The notes under the pieces are model-generated. The model saw only the letters and a list, made by a program, of their open reading frames with translations, made no database searches and had not been told where the DNA came from. A program made the position numbers and the translations under genes. A DNA stretch of 40,259 nucleotides from a virus: the IMG/VR virus record IMGVR_UViG_3300021197_001456, positions 1-40,259 of that record; one strand, 5' to 3'. Below are positions 1 to 6,569 of the stretch, in pieces (position 1 is the first letter of the stretch; each line of letters begins with the position of its first letter).

Positions 1-2
1 CT

Positions 3-173
3 TGGTTCTTAAAAACAGATTGTCCAGACGGCTTTAAACACTTCCAAAGAAGTCCTATGTCAACAGCCCTAGAGGGTGATTTCGATACTGGTAACATGCG
101 TTACAAAGCTAGAGAAAGATACTCTTTCGGTTTCTCCAATTGGAGAGCTGTTTTCGCTTCTCAAGGTGCTTAA
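3..173 (+). CDS. Probable major capsid protein, C-terminal fragment (5' end outside window)
   Basis: Frame 3 is open from the window edge to a TAA at 171-173 and encodes the last 56 residues of a protein. The tail has the pattern MSTALEGDFDTGNMRYKARE followed by an aromatic-rich YSFGFSNWR segment, which resembles the C-terminal strand region of phage capsid proteins as I know them. It is followed at once by a strong terminator, and the next genes look like head decoration and tail adaptor genes, the normal place for a capsid gene. The identification rests on this short tail and on context, so it is probable rather than proven. Confidence 0.6.
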   Translation, partial: WFLKTDCPDGFKHFQRSPMSTALEGDFDTGNMRYKARERYSFGFSNWRAVFASQGA

Positions 174-190
174 TTCTTAGCAATTGATAA

Positions 191-217
191 AAGGGGAGCA
201 TTTGCTCCCCTTTTTTT
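191..217 (+). terminator. Rho-independent terminator after capsid gene
   Basis: Stem AAGGGGAGC (191-199) pairs with GCTCCCCTT (204-212) around the loop ATTT, and is followed by an uninterrupted T run to 217. It lies 18 nt after the capsid stop codon. It is the clearest intrinsic terminator in the window and would end or reduce the highly expressed capsid transcript. Confidence 0.92.
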
Positions 218-242
218 ATACAAAAATTTACAAAAAGCTACC

Positions 243-248
243 TATAAT
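243..248 (+). promoter_or_regulatory. Possible -10 box of a promoter for the gene at 290
   Basis: A perfect TATAAT lies between the capsid terminator and the next gene, 41 nt before its ATG. No good -35 hexamer sits 16-18 nt upstream (TTTACA is present but only 10 nt away). A promoter here would make sense because the terminator cuts off transcription from the capsid gene. The surrounding DNA is very AT-rich, so a chance match is possible. Confidence 0.35.
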
Positions 249-289
249 TAGATTCTTGATGTAGAATTTGAGTAAACCGAGGTATATTT

Positions 290-706
290 ATGAATACTGG
301 TTTACATATGAGTATTAGCTTAGCTAACTCACCCTGCAATGGGCGTTGTTCAACGTCAATGGCTCCCTTTGACGAAAGATGTCAAGGTTGCGGCCGAGAT
401 ATAGAAGAGATAAGAGACTGGGAAACCTATCCAGACTTCAGCAAAAAACTAATTAATGTAAAAAACTGGCTGGATGGTTATAATATTAGACAGAAAAAAG
501 AATCTACAATGACAGCAAAAGATATTCAAAAAATAAAAGATATAGACGGCAGAATGACAACTGTTATAGCTCTAGTTGAAATGATTGGCAAAGATATGAT
601 AGATGAATTTGGCAGAGATCCAGCAATCAAAGAGTCTTATCAAGCCTTATTTAAATGTAGAGAAGAAATTTTAAAATCTAAAGAAAACTTCCCTCAAGAC
701 CTCTAA
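290..706 (+). CDS. DUF1289-domain protein (four-cysteine N-terminus)
   Basis: The N-terminus carries SPCNGRC (C16, C20), then CQGCGRDIEEIRDW (C31, C34), which matches the DUF1289 pattern SPC-x3-C...C-x-GCGR-x2-EI-x2-W, a small probable metal-binding module. Residues about 70-138 are helical and charged with no recognised domain, so this is longer than stand-alone DUF1289 proteins. GAGG at 279-282, 7 nt from the ATG, supports this start over the in-frame ATG at 308. The gene stands alone between the capsid terminator and the decoration genes. The domain assignment is strong; the function is unknown. Confidence 0.8.
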   Translation: MNTGLHMSISLANSPCNGRCSTSMAPFDERCQGCGRDIEEIRDWETYPDFSKKLINVKNWLDGYNIRQKKESTMTAKDIQKIKDIDGRMTTVIALVEMIGKDMIDEFGRDPAIKESYQALFKCREEILKSKENFPQDL

Positions 707-802
707 AGTAGTATAGTTATCTAAACCGAAGTAACCCGTTGCACCAACTGATTCGGCAGACTTACTCCAAGATGGCGCAACATATTTAGTTAGGAGAAAA
801 TA

Positions 803-1312
803 ATGGCTAAATCAACTTTTTCAGGTCCAGTCAAATCTTTGGCAGGATTTATTTCAGCAGGGGTTAATAACTCTGTTTCTTTAACCGCAGATACTACTTT
901 AACAGTAGATGCACATGCAGGAAAAATCTTGTTGTGTAATGATGCAGACGGTAAGTTTACTTTACCTTCAATTGTTACAACTACACCAAGCGATCCTACA
1001 GATCCTAATCAGACAAACAATATTGGTGCTACTTTTAATTTCTATATTGAAACAGCAGCTACTGATCTTGATATCAAAACTGATGGAACTGACAAATTCA
1101 AAGGTGCAATCCTTGTTGCTGTAGATGATGGTGCTAAAAAAGCTTTTGTTCCAGCAGCAACAAATGATGTTATTACTATGAATGGTTCAACCAAAGGTGG
1201 AATCGTTGGAAGTATTGTTAGCTTTACAGCTATTGATACTGCAACATATCTTGTTCATAGTTCTTTGTTAATTGGTTCAGGAACTATAGTTACACCATAC
1301 GCTGACGCGTAA
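803..1312 (+). CDS. Small virion protein, probable head decoration or head fibre
   Basis: The 169-aa product is rich in Thr, Ala, Gly and Asp, with alternating hydrophobic residues as in a beta-sandwich, and has no Cys pairs, signal peptide or membrane segment. It starts MAKSTFSGPVKS after a good Shine-Dalgarno (TTAGGAG). Proteins with this kind of opening are common directly after capsid genes in marine phages, and the position fits a decoration protein. There is no catalytic motif. The role is inferred from place and composition only. Confidence 0.65.
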   Translation: MAKSTFSGPVKSLAGFISAGVNNSVSLTADTTLTVDAHAGKILLCNDADGKFTLPSIVTTTPSDPTDPNQTNNIGATFNFYIETAATDLDIKTDGTDKFKGAILVAVDDGAKKAFVPAATNDVITMNGSTKGGIVGSIVSFTAIDTATYLVHSSLLIGSGTIVTPYADA

Positions 1313-1326
1313 TTTAGGAGCTAACT

Positions 1327-1626
1327 ATGGCAGGTAGAATTGTAGGCTCAGATGTAAAAACAGCTACTAGCACCAGCTCCGCTACTGGCGGAGCTGTTTT
1401 GCAAGCAGGCAGATCTAGACTAAGAGGTTATGTTATCGCAGGAGGGTCTTCTGACGGTACTGTAACTTTTAGAGATGGTTCTGTTACTGGCACTACTCTT
1501 CTTATTGCTCCTTGTAATGCAAATGATACTGAAACTATGAATATTCCAGATTCTGGAGTTTTGTTTTCAGATGGTATTCATGTTGTATTAAGCAATATAG
1601 ACAGAGTAACTGTTTTTCATTCTTAG
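1327..1626 (+). CDS. Small structural protein, hypothetical
   Basis: The 99-aa product is Gly/Thr/Ser-rich and beta-like (GGSSDGTVTFRDGS, TLLIAPCNAND). The pattern of short strands with a central RGYVIAGG segment suggests a compact virion protein. It starts 14 nt after the previous stop with TAGGAG upstream, so the two are probably co-translated. A stem-loop follows its stop codon. Function unknown; likely part of the head or head-tail region from context. Confidence 0.6.
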   Translation: MAGRIVGSDVKTATSTSSATGGAVLQAGRSRLRGYVIAGGSSDGTVTFRDGSVTGTTLLIAPCNANDTETMNIPDSGVLFSDGIHVVLSNIDRVTVFHS

Positions 1627-1638
1627 TTTTTAATTTTG

Positions 1639-1663
1639 TAGTAGCACTTCTATAGTGCTACTA
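1639..1663. other. Perfect 10-bp intergenic hairpin without T tract
   Basis: TAGTAGCACT (1639-1648) and AGTGCTACTA (1654-1663) form a perfect 10-bp stem with a 5-nt loop. The downstream bases are TATTAAG, so it is not a standard intrinsic terminator. It sits 11 nt before the ATG at 1675, a start with no clear Shine-Dalgarno. It may act as an mRNA-stabilising or processing element, a weak attenuator, or a translation control for the next gene. Confidence 0.6.
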
Positions 1664-1674
1664 TATTAAGTGTT

Positions 1675-1977
1675 ATGGCAGAACGAAAAAAAGCAAAACC
1701 TATACGCAAAACAACTAAAGGTAAAGGCGCTAATTACCGTCCCACCAAGTCTGGTGCTGGTATGACCAAAAAAGGTGTGGCGGCCTATCGTAAAGCTAAC
1801 CCTGGATCTAAATTAAAAACAGCTGTAACAGGCAAAGTTAAAAAAGGCAGCAAAGCTGCAAAAAGACGTAAATCATATTGCGCTAGATCTCTTGGACAAC
1901 TTAAACGTAGTTCAGCTAAAACAAGAAATGATCCTAACTCAAGAATACGTCAAGCAAGACGAAGGTGGAAATGTTAA
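1675..1977 (+). CDS. Small very basic protein, first of three Lys/Arg-rich Cys proteins
   Basis: The 100-aa product is dominated by Lys and Arg, with the segments GMTKKGVAAYRKANPGSKLK and CARSLGQLKR, and an end rich in Arg (RIRQARRRWKC). Proteins with this GMT-x-KGV-x-x-YR-x-x-NPGSKL pattern recur in marine phage genomes, but no function is established that I know of. The charge suggests nucleic acid binding, perhaps packaging with DNA in the head. The next gene starts on the base after its stop. The start has poor SD support and lies just after a hairpin. Confidence 0.7.
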   Translation: MAERKKAKPIRKTTKGKGANYRPTKSGAGMTKKGVAAYRKANPGSKLKTAVTGKVKKGSKAAKRRKSYCARSLGQLKRSSAKTRNDPNSRIRQARRRWKC

Positions 1978-2211
1978 ATGGCTAGTGGAAAAAAAGACGC
2001 TTGTTATCATAAAGTAAAGCGTAGTGCTAAAGTTTGGCCTAGCGCATATGCTAGTGGAAGATTAGTCCAATGCAGAAAAGTTGGCGCAGCTAATTACGGC
2101 AATAGCAAGAAAAGAACAAAAAAATCAGCTGGTGGCGAAGTAACATTTGTTAAAGCAAGAGGTTTAAACAATATGCTTTCAGGCAAAAGAACAAAAACCA
2201 AATTAAGCTAA
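1978..2211 (+). CDS. Small basic protein, DUF5872-like
   Basis: The 77-aa product contains KKDACYHKVK, VWPSAYASG and VQCRKVGAANYG, the signature of a small phage and algal-virus family I recall as DUF5872. It has two cysteines and a strongly positive net charge. Its ATG directly abuts the previous stop and its stop overlaps the next ATG by one base (TAATG), so the three genes form a translationally coupled set. Function unknown; a DNA-associated virion role is an inference from charge and late-gene position. Confidence 0.72.
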   Translation: MASGKKDACYHKVKRSAKVWPSAYASGRLVQCRKVGAANYGNSKKRTKKSAGGEVTFVKARGLNNMLSGKRTKTKLS

Positions 2212-2510
2212 TGGCTAAAAAAGAAACACTTAGAGATTGGTTTTCTAAAAATGATGGTACAGGATGGGTGGACTGTAAGACTGGTAAGCCTTGCGGTAGA
2301 AAAAAAGGTGAAAAACGCAGAAGTTATCCTGCCTGTAGACCAACAAAAGCTCAATGTACATCAGCAGCCAAAAAAAAGACCAGCTCCAAAAGAATTAGCT
2401 GGAAAGACGGTAGGACAAAAAAAGCAAAAGGCGGTCCTATAAATATTTATATAGCAAGAGGTTGTGGTAAAGTAATGAGCAACCGAAGAAAGAAAACTAA
2501 AGAATATTAG
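2211..2510 (+). CDS. Small basic Cys-containing protein, third of set
   Basis: The 99-aa product opens with a short amphipathic stretch (LRDWFSKNDGTGWVDC), then CKTGKPCGRKKGEKRRSYPA and CRPTKAQC. That cysteine/basic pattern recurs in marine phages next to DUF5872-type genes. The C-terminal half is again Lys/Arg-rich. Its start overlaps the previous stop by one base. The spaced cysteines could bind metal or form disulfides, but this cannot be told from sequence. Function unknown. Confidence 0.68.
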   Translation: MAKKETLRDWFSKNDGTGWVDCKTGKPCGRKKGEKRRSYPACRPTKAQCTSAAKKKTSSKRISWKDGRTKKAKGGPINIYIARGCGKVMSNRRKKTKEY

Positions 2511-2518
2511 GAGTAATT

Positions 2519-2707
2519 ATGTTTAAAAAAACTAAAGGATATGCTACAGGTGGCCCAGTTAAGGGAACTAAGTATATGGCTAAAGGCGGCGCTGCAAAGG
2601 GAACCAAGTATATGTCCAAAGGAGGAGCAGCAAAAGGCACTAAATATATGGCGAAAGGCGGGGCAGCCAAAGGAACTAAATATATGTCAAAGGGCGGCAA
2701 AGTTTAA
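2519..2707 (+). CDS. Small repeat protein with 12-residue KGTKYM-KGG units
   Basis: The 62-aa product is almost entirely four tandem copies of a 12-residue unit, (A/V)KGTKYM(A/S)KGG(A/K), after a 13-residue leader. It is highly basic, with regularly placed Tyr and Met. GGAG just before the ATG is a good Shine-Dalgarno. The DNA copies differ at synonymous sites (aag/aaa, act/acc), showing selection on the protein. It ends the run of four small basic genes. Function unknown; it could coat or condense DNA or be an ejected peptide. Confidence 0.65.
   Translation: MFKKTKGYATGGPVKGTKYMAKGGAAKGTKYMSKGGAAKGTKYMAKGGAAKGTKYMSKGGKV
2558..2701 (+). repeat. Four 36-bp tandem coding repeats
   Basis: Four in-frame copies of a 36-bp unit encode the 12-residue repeat. 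Sequence drift between copies is mostly synonymous or Ala/Ser exchange. The same repeats create an open frame on the opposite strand, which is an artefact. Confidence 0.85.
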
Positions 2708-2719
2708 TTTGCACCTTAA

Positions 2720-3397
2720 ATGTCATATTTAATTTCTAACATACCTCAGTTTAAATGCTGGGTAAGAAAAGAATTTACCGCCAATCATAGCAACTATCAT
2801 GGAGAGTATTTACATGCTCTTGTTATAGCTGTTAATACAATTCCAGATAGATCTTTATCATTTCAAGTTGTATTTACTGGATGCGAAATAGATAGTATGG
2901 AAGATGCGCCAAATGTTCATGGTGGTGCTATGTGGGCAAGAATGCCCATACAAGCTTTAGTTGCAGATATTCCTCTGCAAGAGTGGCCAAGCCCAATGGA
3001 AGATCATTTAGCTCAGCCTTGGGATTGTTTAAGTCATGAGCACTCTGTTGTAGTTATGGACAGGGTAAGTTCGTCTCCTTGGATATGCAAAATAGGAGGA
3101 GAATTTTATACAGGAAAGTATTTATTTACTGTAGACTATACAGATAATTCTATAGCGGATGACCCAGCTCAACATAAGCAGTCACATGTGCTATATTTAA
3201 CAGATGCTGGTGAATATACTGGCAATTTTGTAGCTCTACCTAATAATAGAGTAAGAGCAACAAATCCTGCTTTATGGCGTGTAGGCGAGGGAGCACCAGA
3301 TTTTATGCCCTCTCAGTGGACGCATTCAGCAGAACAACATGAGAGCTATATGGATCCAAATGTAACATTTAACAATCTATACGCTCCAGAGGATTAG
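2720..3397 (+). CDS. Conserved-type phage protein, probable virion component
   Basis: The 225-aa product starts MSYLISNIPQFKCWVRKEF and has a mixed alpha/beta look with many Trp and His residues (HGEYLHALVIAV, HGGAMWARMPIQAL). It has no signal peptide, membrane segment or catalytic motif I can name. It resembles a hypothetical family I associate with marine phage structural regions. It lies between the basic small genes and the tail adaptors, with 2 nt to the next gene, so a head-completion or connector role is plausible but not shown. Confidence 0.62.
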   Translation: MSYLISNIPQFKCWVRKEFTANHSNYHGEYLHALVIAVNTIPDRSLSFQVVFTGCEIDSMEDAPNVHGGAMWARMPIQALVADIPLQEWPSPMEDHLAQPWDCLSHEHSVVVMDRVSSSPWICKIGGEFYTGKYLFTVDYTDNSIADDPAQHKQSHVLYLTDAGEYTGNFVALPNNRVRATNPALWRVGEGAPDFMPSQWTHSAEQHESYMDPNVTFNNLYAPED

Positions 3398-3399
3398 TT

Positions 3400-4071
3400 A
3401 TGGCACTTTCAGGCAGTACAGATTTTGAACCAAACGTAGCTGAGTTCGTAGAGGAAGCATTTGAAAGATGTGGCCTAGAGCTTAGAACTGGTTATGATCT
3501 AAAAACTGCTAGAAGATCTATTAATCTTATGCTTGCTGAATGGGCTAACAGAGGTCTAAATCAATGGACAATAGAACAAGATACTCAAACTGTTACTCAA
3601 GGAACGGCTGAATATACTTTAAACTCTAACGTAATTGATATTCTAGATGTTGTTTTAAGACGTACAACAAATGGAGAGCAAACTGACATTTCTATAGATA
3701 GATTAAGCAGAAGTTCTTATTTAAATATTCCCAATAAAACAACTCAAAGCATGCCTTCTCAATGGTTTTTAGATAAGCTGAATGCACCTGTTTTAAAAGT
3801 TTGGCCTACGCCAGAAAACTCAACAGATATTTTGGTTTTTAATAAAATGATTAGAATGGATGATGCCGACGCTGCAACAAATACTATGGATATGCCATTC
3901 AGATTTTATCCTTGTTTTGCAGCAGGTCTTGCATATTATATTGCAATTAAAAGAGCTCCAGAAAAAGTTCAATTATTAAAACAAGTATACGAAGAAGAAT
4001 TTAATAGGGCTATGTCTACTGATGAAGATAAAGCTTCATTTAGAATTAGACCTTTTAACAGTTTGAGGTAA
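3400..4071 (+). CDS. Head-tail adaptor, P22 gp4-like
   Basis: The 223-aa product opens with a helical region containing RRSINLMLAEWANRGLNQWT, the pattern of P22 gp4-type tail accessory proteins (paired helices with L-x-x-M-L-x-E-W). A beta-rich middle (GTAEYTLNSNVIDILDVVLR) and a C-terminal helix with conserved Tyr/Phe follow. In short-tailed phages such proteins form the ring between the portal and the tail. A second adaptor-type gene lies just downstream, as expected for a gp4/gp11-like pair. The fold call is confident; the exact ring position is inferred. Confidence 0.7.
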   Translation: MALSGSTDFEPNVAEFVEEAFERCGLELRTGYDLKTARRSINLMLAEWANRGLNQWTIEQDTQTVTQGTAEYTLNSNVIDILDVVLRRTTNGEQTDISIDRLSRSSYLNIPNKTTQSMPSQWFLDKLNAPVLKVWPTPENSTDILVFNKMIRMDDADAATNTMDMPFRFYPCFAAGLAYYIAIKRAPEKVQLLKQVYEEEFNRAMSTDEDKASFRIRPFNSLR

Positions 4072-4072
4072 T

Positions 4073-4414
4073 ATGTCTTACGCTTCAGGTAAATTTGCAG
4101 TAGGTTTATGCGATAGATGTGCGTTTGAATACCCTTTGCTAGATTTAAAAAAAGAATGGACTGGTTTTAAAGTTTGTAGCGAATGCTACGAACCTAAACA
4201 TCCTCAACTAGAACCTCATACAGCTCCAGCTGATCCTCAAGCAATTTACCAACCAAGACCTGATACTGATAAAGAAGTGGGTGAAGGCTATGTTGTAGTG
4301 GTTTATACAGATATTTATAAACCTCACTATATGAACTCAGATATTATAGGAACAAACTTTACAGTTGATGAAATGACAGGTGGTGTTGGAGAGGTTACAA
4401 TTACAACATCATGA
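4073..4414 (+). CDS. Zinc-ribbon protein between the two tail adaptor genes
   Basis: The 113-aa product has two CxxC knuckles, C13-x2-C16 and C35-x2-C38, about 18 residues apart, followed by EPKHPQLEP. That is the layout of a zinc ribbon. The C-terminal half is beta-like and acidic (GYVVVVYTDIYK). Proteins with the EPKHPQ pattern recur in marine phage tail regions, some without the cysteines. It overlaps the next gene by 4 nt (ATGA) and so is probably made with it. It may be a minor virion or assembly protein. Confidence 0.68.
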   Translation: MSYASGKFAVGLCDRCAFEYPLLDLKKEWTGFKVCSECYEPKHPQLEPHTAPADPQAIYQPRPDTDKEVGEGYVVVVYTDIYKPHYMNSDIIGTNFTVDEMTGGVGEVTITTS

Positions 4415-5085
4415 CTTTAACAGAACTAAAAACACTTATACAAAATTTTGTTGAAAATGAAGAAACAACTTTTGTAAATACTTTAGATGATTTTATTTTA
4501 AGTGCTGAAGAAAGATTATTTCATTTAATACAGTTAGATTATTTTAGAAAAAATGTAACTGGTAATTTAACCACTGGAAACACATATCTTACAGCTCCTA
4601 GCGACTTTCAAGTTTCTTTTTCTTTAGCTGTAATAGATGGAAATGGTGACTATCATTATTTAGATAAAAAACATACAAGCTTTATGCGAGAATATGCTAC
4701 AGATCCTACTGCTACATCAGAAAGAGGCAGGCCGTTATATTATGCAGATTTTGACAAAGAGCTTTCTACAGGCTCTAATAATGGATCTACCCTTATAGTC
4801 TCTCCTGTTCCAGATCAAGATTATAATGTTGAGCTTCATTATTTATATGAACCAAACAGTTTAACCACTCAAACATCTGGTACTTGGATTTCTCAAAACG
4901 CAAGAAATGCTTTACTATATGGATGCCTAGTTGAAGCTTACACTTTTATGAAAGGTGATGCTGATATGATGGCTTTGTATGAAGACAGATTTAATAAAGA
5001 AGTCGCAAGATTAAAAAATTTAGCTGAAGCCAGAGGAAGAAGAGACGAATATAGGTATGATTCGTTAAGAACTCAAATTACTTAG
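4411..5085 (+). CDS. Tail adaptor, SU10/T7 gp11-like
   Basis: The 224-aa product begins with two helices (LTELKTLIQNFVENEE, LDDFILSAEERLFHLIQ), then a beta domain (LTAPSDFQVSFSLAV) and a C-terminal helical pair ending in RGRRDEYRYDSLR. This is the arrangement of the SU10-adaptor/tail-tube A family that joins portal or first adaptor to the nozzle. Length fits the family. It overlaps the zinc-ribbon gene by 4 nt. Together with the gene at 3400 it supports a short-tailed virion. Confidence 0.7.
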   Translation: MTLTELKTLIQNFVENEETTFVNTLDDFILSAEERLFHLIQLDYFRKNVTGNLTTGNTYLTAPSDFQVSFSLAVIDGNGDYHYLDKKHTSFMREYATDPTATSERGRPLYYADFDKELSTGSNNGSTLIVSPVPDQDYNVELHYLYEPNSLTTQTSGTWISQNARNALLYGCLVEAYTFMKGDADMMALYEDRFNKEVARLKNLAEARGRRDEYRYDSLRTQIT

Positions 5086-5104
5086 TTTTAAAAAAGGAGA
5101 AGAT

Positions 5105-5848
5105 ATGAAACCAATCAAGAAACTTGAAGGTAAAACCGTAGCTATTGTCGGAATGGGCAAAAGCTGGTTTGACTATAACTTAGCAAAATCACATGGATCA
5201 CACTTTGATGAAGTGTGGGCTATTAATTCAGTAGCATCTGTTATATTTCACGATAGAGTTTTTATGATGGATCCAGCGTCTAGATTTTTAGATAGCGATG
5301 ATGCTGGTGGTCAAACTGATAGCATGTCAAAACTTTTAACTGAACACCAAGGTCCAGTTTATACATGCGAATTAGATGATCGTTGTCCTGGCCTAGTAGA
5401 GTATCCAATTGATGAAGTTTTAGCTGGATGTGGATCTCATTATCTAAATAATACTGTTGCTTATGCAGTAGCTTTTGCTTTTTGGAATAAAGTTAAGAAA
5501 ATTAAAATGTTTGGGATTGATTTTAGTTACAAAGGCAATTTGCATTTTGCTGAATCAGGCAGAGCCTGTGTAGAGTTTTGGTTAAGCAAAGCTATGTTTA
5601 ATGGCATTCAAGTTGAGGTTGCTTCTACAAGTTATCTTCTTGATACAGCTGTTCCATCTGATGAAAAACTTTATGGATATCATCGACTTGATGATCCATT
5701 AGTTGTTATTACTGACGAAAATGGAGTATTGATTGCTAAAAAAAGAAGTCAAATTGTTCAATACAAACAAGATCAAGAACCTGTTTTAATTGACAGGAAT
5801 GACAGCCACCTTAAAAAAAATAAAGTAGGAGAACCTAAAAAATGGTAA
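5105..5848 (+). CDS. Rossmann-like enzyme, DUF115/MptE-like
   Basis: The 247-aa product starts with a beta-alpha-beta signature, KTVAIVGMGKSWFDYN, followed by DEVWAINSV and later GCGSHYLNNTVAYAVAFAF and KIKMFGIDFSYKGNLHFAES. The order (glycine-rich loop, small-residue helix, then a GxDFxY...H...E segment) resembles DUF115/MptE-like and sialyltransferase-related Rossmann folds. The C-terminal 50 residues are charged and probably flexible. GGAG precedes the ATG. An enzyme inside a structural block is unusual; it may modify a glycan, nucleotide or pterin-like substrate, but the substrate is unknown. Confidence 0.55.
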   Translation: MKPIKKLEGKTVAIVGMGKSWFDYNLAKSHGSHFDEVWAINSVASVIFHDRVFMMDPASRFLDSDDAGGQTDSMSKLLTEHQGPVYTCELDDRCPGLVEYPIDEVLAGCGSHYLNNTVAYAVAFAFWNKVKKIKMFGIDFSYKGNLHFAESGRACVEFWLSKAMFNGIQVEVASTSYLLDTAVPSDEKLYGYHRLDDPLVVITDENGVLIAKKRSQIVQYKQDQEPVLIDRNDSHLKKNKVGEPKKW

Positions 5849-6135
5849 TGAGTTATAAAGCTGGCCCAGAGCTAGGAGTAATAGAAGTTCATACAACAGA
5901 AGAAGGCGGCCATCCACCTGAGTTTTGGGCAAAACTTTGTATTGATAGAATTATTCAAACAAGCGAAGATGCTCCTGAACAAATACAAGAGCAAGTTAAA
6001 AATTACAAAGACAACATTACAAAAGTTATTGAACAATATATGCAAAATGCTATAAAATCTGATAGGATTACAATTAATAATAAATTAGATAAAAAAGGTT
6101 TAACGCAAGCTTCTGATTTAATTAGGAAACTATAA
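5842..6135 (+). CDS. Small acidic helical protein, hypothetical
   Basis: The 97-aa product has HPPEFWAKLCIDRIIQ, then a long amphipathic helix (PEQIQEQVKNYKDNITKVIEQYM) and a basic end. Proteins with this H-x-P-E-F-W pattern followed by helices occur in phage tail regions, but I know no function. AGGAGA 9 nt before the ATG at 5842 favours that start over 5848. The gene overlaps the end of the Rossmann-like gene by 7 nt and is probably coupled to it. Confidence 0.6.
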   Translation: MVMSYKAGPELGVIEVHTTEEGGHPPEFWAKLCIDRIIQTSEDAPEQIQEQVKNYKDNITKVIEQYMQNAIKSDRITINNKLDKKGLTQASDLIRKL

Positions 6136-6137
6136 TT

Positions 6138-6563
6138 ATGGCAATTACATCAACACTTACAACAAGTTTTAAAGTAGAGCTTTTAAAAGGCAATCACGAT
6201 TTTGATAATGGGGCTGATACTTTTAAACTGGCTTTGTATACTTCATCAGCTACTTTGGGGGCTACTACAACCTCTTTCACCACTACAGGTCAAGCATCTG
6301 GCACTAATTACACTTCAGGTGGAGCTAATTTAACAAACGTAAATCCAACATCATCTGGAACAACAGCTTTTACAGACTTTGCTGATTTAACTTTTGGTAC
6401 TGCTACCATTACAGCTAGAGGTTGTATGATTTACAACTCAAGCGATGCAAATAAATCAGTAGCAACAATTGATTTTGGTGGCGACAAAACATCTACCGCT
6501 GGAGACTTTACCATTGTATTTCCAGCAGCAGCAGCTAGTACAGCGATTATAAGAATCGCCTAG
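6138..6563 (+). CDS. Beta-rich small virion protein
   Basis: The 141-aa product is Thr/Ser/Ala/Gly-rich and starts MAITSTLTTSFKVELLKG. It continues FKLALYTSSATLGATTTSF and ends in a hydrophobic strand (FTIVFPAAAASTAIIRIA). This is a recognisable type of small phage structural protein, beta-sandwich-like, often found near tail fibre genes. There are no catalytic residues. It lies 2 nt after the previous gene. A tail or fibre-attachment role is inferred from neighbours. Confidence 0.63.
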   Translation: MAITSTLTTSFKVELLKGNHDFDNGADTFKLALYTSSATLGATTTSFTTTGQASGTNYTSGGANLTNVNPTSSGTTAFTDFADLTFGTATITARGCMIYNSSDANKSVATIDFGGDKTSTAGDFTIVFPAAAASTAIIRIA

Positions 6564-6569
6564 CCTTAA

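Noticed and set aside
707-802. Possible structured RNA or tRNA-like element (GTTGC...GCAAC, CCGAA...TTCGG)
   Set aside because: The pairings are 5 bp with long loops and compete with each other; no acceptor or anticodon arm can be drawn.
2497-2700. 67-aa antisense frame over the KGTKYM repeats
   Set aside because: A repeat artefact (PPFDIYLVPLA mirror of the sense repeat); the sense frame has a good ribosome site and synonymous drift.
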